A model generated the notes under the pieces. It did not search any database and had not been told where the DNA came from. It saw only the letters and a list, made by a program, of their open reading frames with translations. A program made the position numbers and the translations under genes. This document shows positions 1-8,960 of a DNA stretch of 33,538 nt, piece by piece (the stretch's first letter is position 1; every line of letters begins with the position of its first letter). This DNA comes from Holosporales bacterium (GTDB lineage Bacteria; Pseudomonadota; Alphaproteobacteria; UBA3830; JAIRMZ01): contig JAIRST010000017.1 of NCBI GenBank assembly GCA_031255325.1, positions 1 through 33,538 on the forward strand, given 5' to 3'.

Positions 1-1
1 A

Positions 2-616
2 GAAGACGCGGTGATCCTTTCCAATTTTGCTGCTGGATGTGTGGTACGTAAGTTAGGAACGGCGGTGGTTACCTATGACGAAGTCAAAACATTCTATGGC
101 ACTGAACCGAAAACAGAAAAACACCCTTTCTATAAAAAATGTGTCTCATTAGAAGAAGCATGCGTAGTAACACAGGCCTGGCGGCAGCATGGTCTTAAAA
201 TCGGTTTTACAAATGGATGTTTTGATGTTCTCCATCCTGGGCACCTATCAACCATTCAAACAGCACGTAAAAATTGCGATAAACTGATCGTTGGATTAAA
301 CACGGACACCTCAATACGCACGCTGAAAGGACTGACGCGACCTTTTCAAAATGAGACTGTTCGAGCCGAGATCTTGGCTTCTTTACAGGATGTTGATCTC
401 ATTGTGCTGTTTGACAGCTATACGCCAAAATCTCTTATCGAAGCGTTGCAGCCGGATGTCCTTGTTAAAGGAGCAGAATATCACATCGAAGATCTTGCTG
501 GAGCTCAAGAAATTATCGCTCGTGGAGGTAGAGTAATTTTGACAGATATGAAAAAAGAATTCAGTACAACGCGATTTATTGAAAAAATACAACAAAGTCA
601 ACAGAAGCGAGCATAG
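2..616 (+). CDS. hldE: D-glycero-beta-D-manno-heptose-7-P kinase / heptose-1-P adenylyltransferase, C-terminal part (5' truncated by window)
   Basis: Frame is open upstream of the called GTG (EDAVILSNFAAGCVVRKLGT = end of PfkB-type kinase domain), followed by a nucleotidyltransferase domain 'GFTNGCFDVLHPGHL...LIVGLNTDTSIRTLKG...PDVLVKGAEY'. Confidence 0.9.
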   Translation, partial: EDAVILSNFAAGCVVRKLGTAVVTYDEVKTFYGTEPKTEKHPFYKKCVSLEEACVVTQAWRQHGLKIGFTNGCFDVLHPGHLSTIQTARKNCDKLIVGLNTDTSIRTLKGLTRPFQNETVRAEILASLQDVDLIVLFDSYTPKSLIEALQPDVLVKGAEYHIEDLAGAQEIIARGGRVILTDMKKEFSTTRFIEKIQQSQQKRA

Positions 617-618
617 TC

Positions 619-2313
619 ATGGATACAGCCTCTCCCGTTCCTTTTGAATTATTAGTGTTCCTAGCAACAGCTGTCATTGTCTCTGTAATAGCCAGTCGTC
701 ATTTAATGAGTTCCGTATTTGGGTATTTGTGTGCAGGTGTCCTTTTAGGACCCTTTGTCCTGAACCTTTTAAAAGAAGGGCCAATGACCCATTCAGCAGC
801 GGAATTCGGAGTGATTTTTTTACTCTTCACCGTTGGGCTGCATTTGCCACTTTCGAATTTGCTCGCCTTAAAAAAATACATTTTTGGCCTTGGGTTTTTA
901 CAAGTATTTTTAACAACTATTTTGTATGGTCCGTTCGCTCCTTTACTTGGGTTTAAAACCTCAGAAGCTTTCATCGTTGGATTTATCGTTTCCCTTTCTT
1001 CAACAGCGATTTCTTTCCAGATTCTTGAAGATAAAGGAGATTTGGGAACGCGCCACGGACGGGCGAGTTTTGCTGTTTTGATTTTTCAAGACTTAGCAGC
1101 AGTAGCGGCACTGACTGTGGTACCTTTTTTAGATCCAGATACTTCGGGTTCATGGTGGGATCTAGGGTTTACGTTTTTAAAAATTATAAGCATTTTGGGA
1201 GCAATTTTTGCCTTTGCGCGATCAGGGGTTAAGCGCGTTTTCCATTGGGCGGCTCTTGGGGGAGCTGAATTATTCATGGCTGTCATGCTCCTTACGATAT
1301 TTGGTATAGCAGGGCTAACCCATTTCGCGGGACTTTCTGTCGAACTAGGAGCCTTTCTTGCCGGCATTATGTTGGCCAACAGTGAATATCAACATCAAAT
1401 GATGGCGGATATCCGTCCGACAAAGGGGATTCTGGTTGGCTTATATTTTTTAACGGTTGGGGCTTCGATAGATTTAAGTGTTTTTTGTACAGATCTTTTG
1501 CCTATGTTGAAGATTTTAGGAGCCATTTTATTGGTAAAGTCTTGTGTTCTTTTCATGATTTGTCGCATTTTTGGGTTTCGATGGTCGTCTTCTATTCAAG
1601 TAGCGGGACTTTTAGCAACGGGAGGAGAGTTCGCTTTTGTCCTTCTTGTGCCCATTATTGCACATGGATTTTTGGATTTTAGTTTTCAGCAAAAATTATT
1701 TGTAGCTATCGCACTTTCTATGGCGATTACCCCTATCCTTTCTTCTCTTGCCAAATACATAGCAGAACGTTTTGAGCGTCCCAAGTTAAAAGAAGCGTTA
1801 AAAGATAAAAAAGCGGCTTTTGAAGAGGTGGAAGAGACGACAAATCACATCATTATCGTTGGATTCGGACGGTACGGTCAAATAATTGGCGCTTTGCTTG
1901 CCGAGAATCTTATTCCGTACGTAGCCATAGATTCTCAAATGAATCGTGTTGTTGAAGCACGAGCAAAAGGATTACCTGTTTTTTACGGAGACGCACGATC
2001 GAAGGAAATTTATCGCGATCTAGGAATAGAAGAAGCGCGCCTTGTTGTTGTTACAGTAGAACGCGACACACGTGTAACGCGCATAACCTCTATGATTCGG
2101 CGGAATTTTCCAATGACACCCGTTGTGCTGCAATCGTATATACCCGAAGTAATCGATCTTTTACAAGGAGTTGGAGCTCAGGTTGTTGTACCCGAGACTT
2201 TAGAACCTGGCTTACAGCTCGCCAGTGTCGTATTAATAAATGCCGGCATAACGCAAAACGCCGTGGATCAGTCAATCGCTCAATATCGTAAAAAAATAAG
2301 CAAAGAAGATTAG
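619..2313 (+). CDS. Kef-type K+/H+ antiporter (CPA2 family) with C-terminal TrkA-N/RCK domain
   Basis: Multi-TM N-terminus 'GYLCAGVLLGPF...GVIFLLFTVGL...SLSSTAISFQIL', then a Rossmann domain 'HIIIVGFGRYGQIIGALLAEN...GDARSKEIYRDLGI'. Confidence 0.92.
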   Translation: MDTASPVPFELLVFLATAVIVSVIASRHLMSSVFGYLCAGVLLGPFVLNLLKEGPMTHSAAEFGVIFLLFTVGLHLPLSNLLALKKYIFGLGFLQVFLTTILYGPFAPLLGFKTSEAFIVGFIVSLSSTAISFQILEDKGDLGTRHGRASFAVLIFQDLAAVAALTVVPFLDPDTSGSWWDLGFTFLKIISILGAIFAFARSGVKRVFHWAALGGAELFMAVMLLTIFGIAGLTHFAGLSVELGAFLAGIMLANSEYQHQMMADIRPTKGILVGLYFLTVGASIDLSVFCTDLLPMLKILGAILLVKSCVLFMICRIFGFRWSSSIQVAGLLATGGEFAFVLLVPIIAHGFLDFSFQQKLFVAIALSMAITPILSSLAKYIAERFERPKLKEALKDKKAAFEEVEETTNHIIIVGFGRYGQIIGALLAENLIPYVAIDSQMNRVVEARAKGLPVFYGDARSKEIYRDLGIEEARLVVVTVERDTRVTRITSMIRRNFPMTPVVLQSYIPEVIDLLQGVGAQVVVPETLEPGLQLASVVLINAGITQNAVDQSIAQYRKKISKED

Positions 2314-3061
2314 AGTTCTAAGGATTAATCACTATAGAAAATTTTGGCATGATTTGGGGAATACGATCATGAGAATGTCTTGATTGAGGTTATTTCCAAT
2401 AAGAAAGAGCGAGAACGATATAATCCTAAAGAGATTTTGTGGTTATTTTAGGTATTAATATTGGATATTTTTGGACAACAGACGACTAAAGGAGAAGAAT
2501 TGGAGTAGGTTCATTATAGGGAAGAGAGATACGAAAAGAAAACATTAAAATATTTGTAAGAAACGCATAAAATAAATATATATGATAAATTAAAACTTTA
2601 CTATGCAATAGGAGCTTTTTGTGGCAAAAAATAACAAGGGTTTGTTAAGGAAAAGAATGCCAGGTCGGAAATAAAAAAACAAGTTGCTAAGTTATTAGCT
2701 TGTGCCGTATATCCCAAAAGGGCTTACGGCTGGTAAGCCGATCTTTTATGTTAATTGTTTTGCTGGAAAAGAAAAATTTGATGACGAAACAGATGGTCCT
2801 CCGAAAATAGCCATGACTAATAGCATATGCGTGTTAAATATATGCAAAATTCCTCATTATAAAGATATCTTTTTTACTTTATAAAGTTAGAGTAGAAATA
2901 TGTTGAATAACGGCAGAGAAATCTTGCGAATTTTAATAGTAAATTAAGACTATATCCTAGTAGATAGGAAGATAACATAAAGAAACTTCTTGAGGGAAAA
3001 GAGGATACTAATGTTTTTTTATATATAGACCTTTATGGTATAGCGGCATGATTACGATATA

Positions 3062-3428
3062 TTGACAGATGTCTATGAGAATGGAAGAGACGATTGCGAC
3101 CGAGGAAATGACTTCTCTTTCCGCCGAGCAGAAAGAGAACAAGCGGGGCTGGATGTTCACGACGAGGCAGACGATAGATTCGTAATCACACTTGAAAGCT
3201 TGATAAAGCTCATCGCTCAAGTAGGTCAAATGTGGACGAGTTCGGAAGTGGAAAAAAGAAGAAAGCTTTTGAATATCTTTCTCTCGAATTCTACTTTGAT
3301 GGACGGCAAGCTGTGGCGAGCCTGGCATTCCCCCATTCGATAAGATAGTACATTTGAAATGGTGGGTGATGACGGGTTCGAACCGCCGACCCTCTCGGTG
3401 TAAACGAGATGCTCTACCCCTGAGCTAA
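3062..3428 (+). pseudogene. C-terminal remnant of a large serine recombinase, one frameshift, reading into the tRNA-Val gene
   Basis: 'HDEADDRFVITLESLIKLIAQVGQMWTSSEVEKRRKLLNIFLSNSTLMDGKLWRAWHSP' resembles the C-terminal region of resolvase/invertase-type recombinases. A shift near 3332-3340 continues 'PFDKIVHLKWWVMTGSNRRPSRCKRDALPLS*'. Confidence 0.7.
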
Positions 3429-3434
3429 TCACCC
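3360..3434 (-). tRNA. tRNA-Val (anticodon TAC)
   Basis: Reverse complement GGGTGATTAGCTCAGGGGTAGAGCATCTCGTTTACACCGAGAGGGTCGGCGGTTCGAACCCGTCATCACCCACCA folds as a full cloverleaf: 7-bp acceptor, anticodon loop TTTACAC, TTCGAAC T-loop, encoded CCA. Confidence 0.96.
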
Positions 3435-3623
3435 ACGTGCTTTCTATGTAACGGGAAAAGGGATTTCTCGCAACCCTTATAGCTTTCATAAGGGGCATTG
3501 AAATAAACCTAAAGACTTCAGGAAAGAATAAAAATATCCATTTTGGGTGAAAAATTCAGAGGATTATTAGAAAAATTCTCAATTACCCCATAATCCTAGG
3601 TGTTTCTCACTTTCTAAGATCCT

Positions 3624-6056
3624 TTACTTCTTTGAGACTACACGTTTCCTTTGCTTAACGGAAACTTTCCTTTCGGATTTTTCAGGAGCTGCTTCAAGGC
3701 GTATAATCGCTTCTTCTAAGGTAATGGAAAATATTTCTTCCGGATCTTTGATGGAAACATATTTATTTCCACAGCATAGGAACGGACCGAATCGGCCGCG
3801 CGCTATCGTAACAGGTGTCCCTGTCTCTTGAGATGCCTCTAAATTCCTCGGTAGAGATAAAAGGATGAGTGCTTTTTCTATTGTCAAACTATCTGGGTCT
3901 ATACCCCGTGGAATCGAAGCGCGGAAGTTCTTGTGCTCCTCATGGACTTCTGTTTCCTTTTTTGTCTCTTTAGATTTTCTTGCTGGAACTTTTTGTTTTG
4001 GAGGAGCTTCATCTCCGCGTTGCAGATAAAGCCCAAAACGCCCTTTGCGCAATGTAATAGGCTCTCCGGAAGCATCTTGCCCTAGAACTTTAGGCTCTGT
4101 CCAAGAAGCACCTGCGCTTTGCTCGGGCTCTGAAGAAAGGACGTTCAAACGTCTGGTATACGTACACTCCGGATACCCGGAACATCCGATAAATGCTCCA
4201 AATTTTCCAGGCTTTAAGCTAAGCTGACCTGCTTGGCACGAAGGACATTGGCGTACATTCTCAACACCTTCTCCTTTTGGAAAAAGGTAGCTTTCAAGTT
4301 CATTATTAAGCGTCTCTATAACATCTGTCATAGGGAATGTTAAGGTCGTGTCCACCGTTCTCTTAAATCCTGTCCAGAATTGCGTTAAAGTCTCTTTCCA
4401 CAAAAGGCGCGCATTGGAAATATCGTCTAGCTTTTGTTCCAGATCAGCGGTGAATGTGTATTCTACGTATGTTTTAAAAAAGCTTGTTAGAAAAACCGTC
4501 ACAAGACGTCCGCGTTCTTCAGGGAAAAAGGTTTTTTTCTCGGTACGTACATAGCCGCGATCATGCAATACTTGTAAAATACTGGCATATGTCGATGGAC
4601 GCCCAATACCCAGCTCCTCAAGCTTTTTAACAAGACTTGCTTCCGTAAAGCGTGGAGGCGGTTGCGTGAAGTGTTGCGCGGGCACAAGATCCTGTACCGT
4701 TGTTTTTTCGCCCTCTTTAAGAGGCGGCAATGTAATGCCTGTCACGTCCGCTTCTTGAGGTTCATCGCGCGTTTCTTCATAAAGCTTTAAAAATCCATCA
4801 AATGCTTGCACTGACCCAGAAGCGTGAAAAGTAAAATTTCCATTGTCTAAATCAACACTTGTTTGGTCGAATAAGGCAGCTGCCATCTGAGAGGCAACCA
4901 TACGCCGCCAAATCAACCTATACAGCGCGAAATGATCGTCGGACAATTTTGATTTAAGCTTTTCGGGTGTGCGCATAAGGTCGGTTGGCCGAATAGCTTC
5001 ATGCGCTTCCTGCGCATTCTTTACTTTATTCTGGAAAACACGTGGCGCGTCTGGCATGTATGCCGAGCCAAAAGCCTCTGTAATCAGTTGACGAGCAGCT
5101 TGTATCGCTTCTGGAACGACCGACACACTATCTGTACGCATATAGGTGATAAGACCAACAGATTCACCACCAATATCTATGCCTTCGTACAAATTTTGCG
5201 CGAGTTGCATTGTTTTCCGCGCCGAAAATCCTAATTTTCGAGAGGCTTCTTGCTGAAGCGTAGAGGTTAAAAATGGTGCATACGGATGTCGTTTGAAGCG
5301 CTTCAATTCAAGGGAAGAGACAATAAAATGAGATGTATCTGCACGCAGGCGCTGCAAAATTGCATCGGCTATTTCTTTGTTTTGTATCGAAAATTTCTCG
5401 AGTTTTTCAGTGTCAATGGCGGTTAATTTCGCTTCGAAAAGAATGCCCGCCGGCGTTTGAAAAGTTCCTGTAATAGACCAAAATTCTTGGCACTCGAACT
5501 TTTCGATCTCCATTTCACGCTCAACAACCAAGCGCAATGCAACAGATTGCACCCGCCCTGCTGAGCGACTACCAGGAAGCTTTCTCCATAAAACCGGAGA
5601 CAAGGTAAAGCCGACCAAATAATCTAAGGCACGACGGGCAAGGTACGCCTCAACCAAAGGAGTGCTAATAGCACGTGGGTGTTGGAGAGCTTCTAGGATG
5701 GCGGATTTGGTAATCGCATGAAACGCAACACGTTTCACACTAATTCTTTGGAGTGCTTTTTTTTCTTTTAAAATCTCCTCTACATGCCAAGCAATAGCTT
5801 CTCCTTCTCTATCCGGGTCGGTGGCTAGTAATAACTGGTCTTTTCCTTTTAGGGCTTGCGTGATTTCTTTCATCTGACGCGTGCCGCGGGCGTCTAGTTC
5901 CCAATGAAAAGCGAAACCGTTTTCGGGCTCAACGCATCCACTTTTAGAAGGCAAATCACGCACATGTCCATAGGTTGCTAAGACTTGATATTCTTTGCCC
6001 AAATATTTGCTGATGGTTTTCGCTTTGGCGGGCGATTCAACAAGAACAAGTTTCAT
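3624..6056 (-). CDS. topA: DNA topoisomerase I
   Basis: MKLVLVESPAKAKTISKYLG; 'LLLATDPDREGEAIAWH'; 'GLITYMRTDS'; C-terminal zinc-finger 'CPSCQAGQLSLKPGKFGAFIGCSGYPECTYTR'. Confidence 0.97.
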   Translation of the reverse strand: MKLVLVESPAKAKTISKYLGKEYQVLATYGHVRDLPSKSGCVEPENGFAFHWELDARGTRQMKEITQALKGKDQLLLATDPDREGEAIAWHVEEILKEKKALQRISVKRVAFHAITKSAILEALQHPRAISTPLVEAYLARRALDYLVGFTLSPVLWRKLPGSRSAGRVQSVALRLVVEREMEIEKFECQEFWSITGTFQTPAGILFEAKLTAIDTEKLEKFSIQNKEIADAILQRLRADTSHFIVSSLELKRFKRHPYAPFLTSTLQQEASRKLGFSARKTMQLAQNLYEGIDIGGESVGLITYMRTDSVSVVPEAIQAARQLITEAFGSAYMPDAPRVFQNKVKNAQEAHEAIRPTDLMRTPEKLKSKLSDDHFALYRLIWRRMVASQMAAALFDQTSVDLDNGNFTFHASGSVQAFDGFLKLYEETRDEPQEADVTGITLPPLKEGEKTTVQDLVPAQHFTQPPPRFTEASLVKKLEELGIGRPSTYASILQVLHDRGYVRTEKKTFFPEERGRLVTVFLTSFFKTYVEYTFTADLEQKLDDISNARLLWKETLTQFWTGFKRTVDTTLTFPMTDVIETLNNELESYLFPKGEGVENVRQCPSCQAGQLSLKPGKFGAFIGCSGYPECTYTRRLNVLSSEPEQSAGASWTEPKVLGQDASGEPITLRKGRFGLYLQRGDEAPPKQKVPARKSKETKKETEVHEEHKNFRASIPRGIDPDSLTIEKALILLSLPRNLEASQETGTPVTIARGRFGPFLCCGNKYVSIKDPEEIFSITLEEAIIRLEAAPEKSERKVSVKQRKRVVSKK

Positions 6057-6065
6057 GAAAAAGAT

Positions 6066-7205
6066 TTACCTTTCATCAGAAAACGCTTGTGCGTTTAAGC
6101 ATACGCATTGTCCTGGGGTGTAGCTGATTTGCCCAGCAACTTCAAGTTCAACAAGAGCCGTTAGCACAGCAGAGAGCGGATGCGGCATTGCTTCTAGCAG
6201 CTCATCAACCTTTGTGGGAGCCGTTGAAAGCAAATACAATATCTGCGTGCGCGCTTTATCAACAATGTCTTCAGATATAGGATCAAGAGGGGCGTTTTCT
6301 GGTGGTACGGTTGTTTGGGCAATGGAGGAAGAGAAAAGGTCAAAAGTTTGCATGATATCTTCTACACCTTCAACGAGGATTGCCCCCTTCTTTAAAAGAG
6401 CATTGGTACCTCGGCATCGCGGATCAAAGGGAGACCCCGGAACAGCGAAAACTTCTCGTCCATATTCTAAGGCAAAATTTGCTGTAATTAGGGATCCAGA
6501 ACGCAAAGCGGCCTCAATAACCACAACTCCAAAACTTATCCCCGCAATAATGCGATTGCGTTTCGGAAAAAGCGATGCTTGAGGGGACATTCCTAAAGGC
6601 ATTTCTGAAAAAAGCACCCCTTCACTTTTTACTTGTTCATAGAGGGCGATGTTTTCTGGAGGGTAAACGACATCTACTCCTCCAGCCATAATTGCACCCG
6701 TTCCTGTTTTCAAACTCCCTTTATGCGCATGGGTATCAATACCACGTGCTAAACCAGAGACGATAATGAAATTGCGCTGTCCAAGTTCTTCTGCGATAGA
6801 AGCTGAAAACTTTTGTCCATTTAATGAAGCATTCCGAGCCCCTACAATAGCAAGAACGGATTTCGTAGAAAAAGACTTCAGAACAGAAGCATTCCCTAAT
6901 ATTGTCAATATAGGGGGATAGTCAGGGGTTGCTTTTAAAAGGAGAGGAAAATCGGTCTCTCTCCAAAAAAGGAAACGTCCCCCCAATTGTTGGGTATTTT
7001 CCCATTCAGCTTCAGCAACCCCTTTAGGACAAACTTCATATTTTAAAGCTCCTCCACGACGCGCCATCCCGGGAAGCGCTTTTAAAGCATTTTGTGCTGT
7101 TCCGTAAAGGCGCAACAGTGTCCAAAAGGTATTCGTTCCAACATGCACACTGCGAATAAGACGAAGGGCAGCAAGGCGTTCTTCATCATTTAAATTTATG
7201 GACAT
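6066..7205 (-). CDS. dprA: DNA processing protein DprA
   Basis: 'LAIVGARNASLNGQKFS...IIVSGLARGIDTHAHKGSL...TGAIMAGGVDVVYPPEN...EVFAVPGSPFDPRCRGTNALLKKGAILVEG'. Confidence 0.95.
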   Translation of the reverse strand: MSINLNDEERLAALRLIRSVHVGTNTFWTLLRLYGTAQNALKALPGMARRGGALKYEVCPKGVAEAEWENTQQLGGRFLFWRETDFPLLLKATPDYPPILTILGNASVLKSFSTKSVLAIVGARNASLNGQKFSASIAEELGQRNFIIVSGLARGIDTHAHKGSLKTGTGAIMAGGVDVVYPPENIALYEQVKSEGVLFSEMPLGMSPQASLFPKRNRIIAGISFGVVVIEAALRSGSLITANFALEYGREVFAVPGSPFDPRCRGTNALLKKGAILVEGVEDIMQTFDLFSSSIAQTTVPPENAPLDPISEDIVDKARTQILYLLSTAPTKVDELLEAMPHPLSAVLTALVELEVAGQISYTPGQCVCLNAQAFSDER

Positions 7206-7810
7206 TTCTTTGTAAACTTAAGCTCTTTTCCTTGGACAAGGCGCGTGATATTGGTGCGATGTTTAAGAATAACAATTAACGTTATGCAAACGTAAGCCCA
7301 AAATGTTGAAAGAAAATCCTGTATAGGTGTGCCACCAATCCATGCTATCCCCCACAAAACGCCCGGAGCACATCCTATACTTAAAAGGCCAGATAAAGAA
7401 GAGATCCTTGAGAAGGAAAAAACGATGCCCCATATAAGAGCACAAGCTAATCCTGTTATAGGAGTCAAAAAAAGAAAAATACCTAAAGCTGTTGCGACGC
7501 CTTTCCCACCCTGCAGTTTTAAAAAACAAGAAAAACAATGCCCTAATACAGCACACAGCCCAACCCAGACTGTCAAAGCAGGCATTGTAGAGGCAGTGAC
7601 AGCGCATACCCCTACACCCTTTACAGCATCAAGCAGAAAAGCAAAAACTCCGAGAAGTTTCCCTTGTGTACGGACAACGTTTGTTGCTCCGATATTACCA
7701 GATCCTATTTTTCTAAGATCGCCTTTGCCACAGAAATAGACAAGAACCATCCCAAAGGGGATCGCCCCTACTAAATACGCCACTAGAAATAAAAACATAC
7801 CTTCAATCAT
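7196..7810 (-). CDS. plsY: acyl-phosphate glycerol-3-phosphate acyltransferase
   Basis: 'YLVGAIPFGMVLVYFCGKGDLRKIGSGNIGATNVVRTQGK...GHCFSCFLKLQGGKGVATALGIF'. Start placed at MIEGMFLF; the longer ORF begins at 7837. Confidence 0.93.
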   Translation of the reverse strand: MIEGMFLFLVAYLVGAIPFGMVLVYFCGKGDLRKIGSGNIGATNVVRTQGKLLGVFAFLLDAVKGVGVCAVTASTMPALTVWVGLCAVLGHCFSCFLKLQGGKGVATALGIFLFLTPITGLACALIWGIVFSFSRISSLSGLLSIGCAPGVLWGIAWIGGTPIQDFLSTFWAYVCITLIVILKHRTNITRLVQGKELKFTKKCP

Positions 7811-8573
7811 TTCTATGCTCCTGACGGAAAAGCTCATACAACGCTACAGTCGCGCTTTGCGCAGCGTTCAATGTCGAGAAATGCGCGACTGTCGGCAATT
7901 TCACCAAAAAATCACAACGCTCTCGTGTCAAGCGGCGCATACCAGTTCCTTCGCTGCCGACAATCAATATAACCTTCTCTACTGTCGGAATCTCTGATAG
8001 CAGAGATGTTCCCTGTTCGTCGAGTCCTACGCACCAATACCCTGCTTTCTTTAAACGTTCAAGCGCTTGCGCAAGGTTAGGAACGGATACAATGGAAATA
8101 TATTCCAAGGCTCCACAGGCACATTTGCATAAGGCAGATGTTAATTCGGGTCCTCCATGTGCCGGAACGAGGACTGCTTGTACACCAAAAGCTACAGCAG
8201 AACGCAACAAAGCGCCAATATTTTGCGGATCCGTTAATTGATCGAGAACGAGAACAGGACTGATGTTCCCTCTCTTTAAAAGATCTTCAAAATCTAGACC
8301 TTCCAAAGGAGCTACTTGAAGGCATAATCCTTGGTGAACGGCCGTAGCACCGAATATGCGCGCGAACCATGCTTTGTCGCGTACTTCGAAAATCGCTTTG
8401 TGGAGCAACAGCAAGTCCTTGTGCGGGGATTTCTCGATGGGAATAAGCGATACAATGCGCACAATCTGACGTTTAGGGTTCTTCAACGCCGCAAGAACAG
8501 TGTGCGTTCCATAAAACCAGTGCAATTCTTTTGAAGGCATTCCTGAGTGAACAACTGTATGGAATTGTGCCAT
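7803..8573 (-). CDS. rlmB: 23S rRNA (guanosine-2'-O-)-methyltransferase, SpoU/TrmH family
   Basis: 'FYGTHTVLAAL'; 'LVLDQLTDPQNIGALLRSA'; 'ILIVGSEGTGMRRLTRERCDFLVKLP...STLNAAQSATVALYE'. Confidence 0.93.
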   Translation of the reverse strand: MAQFHTVVHSGMPSKELHWFYGTHTVLAALKNPKRQIVRIVSLIPIEKSPHKDLLLLHKAIFEVRDKAWFARIFGATAVHQGLCLQVAPLEGLDFEDLLKRGNISPVLVLDQLTDPQNIGALLRSAVAFGVQAVLVPAHGGPELTSALCKCACGALEYISIVSVPNLAQALERLKKAGYWCVGLDEQGTSLLSEIPTVEKVILIVGSEGTGMRRLTRERCDFLVKLPTVAHFSTLNAAQSATVALYELFRQEHRND

Positions 8574-8722
8574 GACTTCTACTATTTTTATCGTTTGTTA
8601 CAGAAACCATTATACAATTTAAAGTAATATATGTTTACAATTTCAAGAAAGATAAGAAAATTGATTACTATCAATCTTTTAATTCTTATCGACTTTAGTA
8701 AATAGATGCTTATTTTGGAATT

Positions 8723-8960
8723 TTAAAAATACGCATTGATTTCTTTTCTGAGTTCAATACCAACTTTTTCAAAGCATTCTAAAAGATCTTGATACGTGTC
8801 ATCCTCCCCAGAAAATCCCAAAACTCCTTGGCTATTTTTAGCTCATTGTCTAAATAAACATACCAGTATTGTAAAATATTTATAGTATCATATTTCTTTT
8901 TGCTTTTATTATTTTTAATACTATATTTAATATATGGATTAAAAGGAAAAACAAATATGA
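8723..8960 (-). pseudogene. C-terminal remnant of a type II restriction endonuclease, TdeIII-like, frameshifted
   Basis: Minus-strand reading 'IFVFPFNPYIKYSIKNNKSKKKYDTINILQYWYVYLDNELKIAKEFWDFLG', then a frameshift, then 'GEDDTYQDLLECFEKVGIELRKEINAYF*'. The 'PFNPY ... EFWDFLGG..TY..LL..FE.VG.ELR.EI...F' pattern is as I recall the TdeIII family C-terminus. Confidence 0.55.

Noticed and set aside
2702-2884. 60-aa ORF in the Kef-recombinase gap
   Set aside because: No RBS, no recognised motif and surrounded by decayed sequence; cannot be supported as a gene.
3226-3498. Minus ORF containing 'SSGVEHLVYTERVGGSNPSSPT'
   Set aside because: This is the familiar spurious translation of a tRNA gene (tRNA-Val) rather than a protein.
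7263-7739. ORFs overlapping plsY on both strands (114 and 136 aa)
   Set aside because: Shadow frames of the well supported plsY gene.
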